NCBI GenBank assembly: GCA_964513275.1 | Contig: CAZELN010000037.1 | Coordinates: forward strand, 1-6,982 | DNA from: UBA12478 sp964513275 | GTDB taxonomy: Bacteria > Patescibacteriota > Patescibacteriia > UBA9934 > GWF2-40-263 | Direction: 5' to 3' | Length of the DNA stretch: 6,982 nt | Shown: in pieces, positions 4,925 to 6,982 of the stretch | How positions within the stretch are numbered: position 1 is the first letter of the stretch | Layout of the letters: the number at the start of each line of letters is the position of its first letter | Program-made: the position numbers and the translations under genes | Notes under the pieces: generated by a model | What the model was told of the DNA's origin: nothing | Databases searched by the model: none | Seen by the model: only the letters and a program-made list of their open reading frames with translations

Positions 4925-5213
4925 CCCTCGTTTTCTCCATTTCCATTTTCAGCGCACGATCAAGCTCATGGAGTATTCCAGAATTTTCCTTCAAAAAACG
5001 CTCACCGGCTTGTGACACAAGCAATGCCGACTTTGTTTCTTTGCCTTCGCGATCACGATACGCAAGTTCACTTGAGGCGAATGCCCTATTCCCGAACCGA
5101 TCTCGTTTTTGTGTACGGCTTTCTTTTTCCGCGTGTCTCAATGGAGCATCCGGTTGCGTTAAAGATTCGTCATAGATGTGTGCGCCGCGAAATCGGGAAT
5201 TTCCTTCAGACAT
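4845..5213 (-). CDS. Unrecognised charged helical protein, 122 aa, overlapping the ORF at 4613
   Basis: I do not recognise it. The protein is hydrophilic and basic in its first half (AEKESRTQKRDRFGNRAF), with a helical, coiled-coil-like stretch around ENSGILHELDRALKMEMEKT (76-95). It has no membrane segment. ATG 5213 is chosen over the in-frame TTG at 5228. It follows the stop of the secreted propeller gene by 20 nt on the same strand, so the two may be cotranscribed; an AATAAT at 5230-5235 could alternatively be a weak -10 of its own. The last 20 or so residues overlap the next ORF in another frame and look like noise, which suggests a frameshift. Confidence 0.5.
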   Translation of the reverse strand: MSEGNSRFRGAHIYDESLTQPDAPLRHAEKESRTQKRDRFGNRAFASSELAYRDREGKETKSALLVSQAGERFLKENSGILHELDRALKMEMEKTRDARFKESHDLGSGRSLQYLGSGGQSV

Positions 5214-5233
5214 CCTTTTTGATTTCAAAATTA

Positions 5234-6688
5234 TTACATCTCGAAAACGTATTTACAGCCCAAGCTGAATTCGCGCCAAATATATGGACGCGCTCTTCCT
5301 CTTGGGAAGACAACCGACTTTTCAATAACGCCTGTATAGCCGTTTACGATGGCCGCCCCGCGACCCAAAGAAACAACCAAGTACGCCGTACCTTCAACCG
5401 AACGAACCGACGTCGTCATCGATGTTGTAAGAGAAAGCGCGTCAAGTTGAAAGGTAGAGCTATCTGCGTACGTCACAAGGATGTCACCATCAATCGTTCC
5501 AGAAACGGAAGTGATAGATGTACTCTTGAGCGCAGTATCAAGTGGATCAAGTGTTGAATAGTAAGGATGCATTCCGTTACTTGCCACCGTGTTGTACTCA
5601 TCGATGGTCCCATCGCCATCGTTATCAACGCCGTCGCCCGAAATTTCGACCCCAAAATTTGGGATGCTGTCGTTGGTATCACTCGAGTTGGTTACATAAC
5701 CGCTTGGCGAACTGAGAGAGCACACAGAGGTTGTCGTCGAAGAACCAAGTGTGTCGCCGTCCGCATCTAGAAAGTAGGTTTGCTCCGCGCTTATGCTTGC
5801 GTCATCGTCGTCGCAATCAGACGCAGCATCAACGCCGTCCCCGTCCTCATCGCAAGAAATCGGGTACCCAGAATAGCTGAAAATCTCCTGATCAAGATCC
5901 TCACCAAAAACAATCGTCGCTGTCCCCGCACTGCACGAAGGCACGATGGCCACACCCTCCTGGTCAGAGCCAGGCAGATCGTAAGAGGCAATCAAGTCGC
6001 CGTCCGCCGTCCGCTCTTCCATAAGATCTAGATAGGCATACGCCGCATACAGTGTGTCGGCATCATCACTGTATGTGAGATCAGACAAATCGGTGTATCC
6101 GCTGGTCATGTGAATCTCAACCACAAAGCTCGCCGAGTCGCTTGTCGACAAATCCGGATTGAACACATAAATGTCACCGTCGTACTGCCAACCAATGTAG
6201 AAAAGTCCACCAGACGTTCCTGTGGCAAGCGTTTGTTCGTCATTGGCAACCCAGGCAATTCCCTCGGCACCATATCCGCTAACCTCAGGAACATAATCGA
6301 TAAAACTCCACGAGCGGCCCGTGAGCGTTCCTGTATCCAAATCAAACTCAAGGGCGGCGGCAAGATTTTCGTCTAGAAGATAGACGTACGAACTCGACGT
6401 ATCTGCAACCGTTACCCCTTCCAGGTCATACGTCGCACCGATATCCCACGTGCTCACGCTTGTTCCGTCCGCATTCAGTGTGGCGACAAGTCCTTGTCCG
6501 CCTACCGCGATAAATTGGCTGCGACCCTCGTGCCAAACAAGACCACTTGGTTCAAACGATGATTCCACAGCAAGAAGTGTGCTGCCGATGTCCGTTCCCG
6601 TTGAGTCTGTGGCCGGCCAAGAGTCAGCCAAAACGGGCGTGACAAAAACAAAACTCAAAAAAAACGCGAAAATAATTCGTATACTCAT
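5234..6688 (-). CDS. Secreted SdiA-regulated/YjiK-like beta-propeller protein with acidic calcium-binding repeats, 484 aa
   Basis: A signal peptide (IIFAFFLSFVFVTPVLA, likely cut before Asp22) shows export. Residues about 36-278 resemble the propeller of SdiA-regulated/YjiK-type proteins. The repeated signature is a strand ending in an E/D-G-V/I motif: DLEGVTVADTSSSYVYLLDE, GAEGIAWV, DLSDLTYSDDADTLYAAY and DQEGVAIV. Next comes an acidic region with thrombospondin type 3 / MopE-like calcium loops: DEDGDGVDAASDCDDDD (280-296), DADGD (308-312) and DGVDNDGDGTIDE (352-364), with Cys279, Cys292 and Cys323. The rest is a Ser/Thr-rich beta region ending in a basic tail unlike the acidic body. No enzymatic motif is clear; a surface-bound, calcium-stabilised binding or structural role is an inference. 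TTGACA-N17-TACACT ends 8 nt before the ATG, so the mRNA is probably leaderless. No LPXTG or other anchor is visible. Confidence 0.85.
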   Translation of the reverse strand: MSIRIIFAFFLSFVFVTPVLADSWPATDSTGTDIGSTLLAVESSFEPSGLVWHEGRSQFIAVGGQGLVATLNADGTSVSTWDIGATYDLEGVTVADTSSSYVYLLDENLAAALEFDLDTGTLTGRSWSFIDYVPEVSGYGAEGIAWVANDEQTLATGTSGGLFYIGWQYDGDIYVFNPDLSTSDSASFVVEIHMTSGYTDLSDLTYSDDADTLYAAYAYLDLMEERTADGDLIASYDLPGSDQEGVAIVPSCSAGTATIVFGEDLDQEIFSYSGYPISCDEDGDGVDAASDCDDDDASISAEQTYFLDADGDTLGSSTTTSVCSLSSPSGYVTNSSDTNDSIPNFGVEISGDGVDNDGDGTIDEYNTVASNGMHPYYSTLDPLDTALKSTSITSVSGTIDGDILVTYADSSTFQLDALSLTTSMTTSVRSVEGTAYLVVSLGRGAAIVNGYTGVIEKSVVFPRGRARPYIWREFSLGCKYVFEM

Positions 6689-6696
6689 ATAGGTTA

Positions 6697-6725
6697 AGTG
6701 TAGCGATTTTTTTGACTTTTGTCAA
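6697..6725 (-). promoter_or_regulatory. Promoter for the secreted propeller gene (leaderless start)
   Basis: On the minus strand TTGACA (6725-6720) is followed after exactly 17 nt by TACACT (6702-6697). Only 8 nt then remain to the ATG at 6688, so initiation would fall at or beside the start codon. Confidence 0.7.
6712..6725. promoter_or_regulatory. Operator-like palindrome TTGAC-TTTT-GTCAA
   Basis: A perfect 5-bp inverted repeat with a 4-nt centre covers the whole -35 box of the propeller gene. A dimeric repressor bound here would block it. A third half-site (TTGAC) occurs at 6751-6755. No regulator gene is in the window, so this is a prediction from symmetry alone. Confidence 0.4.
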
Positions 6726-6760
6726 TGGAAAGAATGTTGGGATAGCAAAATTGACAAAAG
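6716..6760. repeat. 10-bp inverted repeat in the divergent intergenic region
   Basis: CTTTTGTCAA (6716-6725) and TTGACAAAAG (6751-6760) are exact reverse complements separated by 25 nt. Each contains a consensus -35 hexamer pointing outward. Confidence 0.6.
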
Positions 6761-6779
6761 GGCATCAAATTCGTAAACT
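6751..6779 (+). promoter_or_regulatory. Possible plus-strand promoter, divergent from the propeller gene
   Basis: TTGACA (6751-6756), a 17-nt spacer and TAAACT (6774-6779) match a sigma-70-type promoter in sequence and spacing. It conflicts with the most plausible coding start, a TTG at the same position, so only one of the two readings may be right. Confidence 0.4.
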
Positions 6780-6982
6780 CGCACTATCTTGGATAGAAAA
6801 TGAGGGGCTGTCCGAGATCTCCACGATTCTTCCCTCTTTTCCCGCACCGGAGTCCACATCCGTGTCAAACGTCCTGCCTTCCAAGTCCAAAGCGTCTCCC
6901 GCTGATTTCCTCCATCCCCAGGCTTCCCCAGCCACCATCGAGCTGCCCCCGCTCACCTCGCCCAAAGACAGAAAATTCCTCA
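6751..6982 (+). CDS. Start of an unrecognised Ser/Pro-rich protein (3' end outside window)
   Basis: A plus-strand frame stays open to the right edge. From TTG 6751 it would give an amphipathic helical start (TKGHQIRKLALSWIENEGLS) followed by a Ser/Pro/Ala-rich, probably disordered stretch (ILPSFPAPEST, PSKSKASPADFLHPQASPAT). Codons end mostly in C or G, as in the well-supported genes here, and the residue mix is more natural than in the other open frames of this stretch. No ATG is available in frame and no Shine-Dalgarno is visible, so the exact start is uncertain; the TTG coincides with a -35-like box. A minus-strand frame over the same bases is the main alternative. No function can be assigned. 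Confidence 0.4.
   Translation, partial: MTKGHQIRKLALSWIENEGLSEISTILPSFPAPESTSVSNVLPSKSKASPADFLHPQASPATIELPPLTSPKDRKFL

Noticed and set aside
5012..5557. Plus-strand ORF of 181 codons opposite the minus-strand genes
   Set aside because: It is Arg-rich and spans the end of the propeller gene and the start of the next; no promoter, ribosome binding site or domain is seen.
6765..6965. Minus-strand ORF at the right edge
   Set aside because: It is possible as the end of a gene entering from the right, but it would end next to the divergent promoter region. The plus-strand frame has a more natural helical start and codon use. Not excluded.

Overview
The window looks like a stretch of bacterial chromosome, most likely from a small-genome, little-characterised lineage. 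My best guess is Patescibacteria / Candidate Phyla Radiation. That is an inference from the mix of a few universal translation genes with many small, anchored or secreted proteins I cannot assign, and from several genes that look leaderless. TGA is used as a stop by infC, the pseudouridine-synthase-like gene and others, so the standard bacterial code applies rather than the recoded-UGA code of Gracilibacteria/SR1. I see no phage, transposon or CRISPR elements.

Layout, left to right. (1) 2-1068, plus strand: the end of infC (IF3), then rpmI (L35) and rplT (L20), the classic translation operon. A separate promoter for rpmI-rplT overlaps the infC stop codon, and a strong hairpin-plus-U-tract terminator follows rplT. 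(2) 1086-3248: two unrecognised single-pass membrane proteins on the plus strand (1137-1955 and 2475-3200). Each has a beta-rich N-terminal half, a low-complexity Pro or Pro/Ala/Gly linker, one membrane helix and a C-terminal tail. Each has its own TTGACA promoter and a possible hairpin terminator. Between them, on the minus strand, lies a small coiled-coil protein (2016-2366). Part of this stretch is far richer in GC than its surroundings. (3) 3254-4146: an RsuA/RluB-type pseudouridine synthase homologue in which the catalytic Asp is replaced by Ser, then tRNA-Asp(GUC) with its own strong promoter, an encoded CCA end and a terminator. (4) 4155-4597: a small membrane-anchored fibronectin-III-like protein. 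(5) 4613-6725, minus strand: a secreted protein with a SdiA-regulated/YjiK-like beta-propeller region and acidic calcium-binding (MopE / thrombospondin type 3-like) repeats. It is followed by two overlapping unrecognised ORFs that may be one frameshifted gene. (6) 6712-6982: a divergent regulatory region with a TTGAC-N4-GTCAA palindrome, and probably the start of a Ser/Pro-rich protein running off the right edge.

A recurring theme is that four genes (2366 minus, 3272 plus, 4172 plus, 6688 minus) have a -10-like element ending only 8-9 nt before the ATG, which predicts leaderless mRNAs. Only one gene (2475) has a clear Shine-Dalgarno sequence. Apart from the translation operon I cannot show that neighbouring genes work in one pathway. 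The common feature of the accessory part is surface or membrane location: two linker-plus-helix proteins, one anchored FN3-like protein and one secreted propeller protein.
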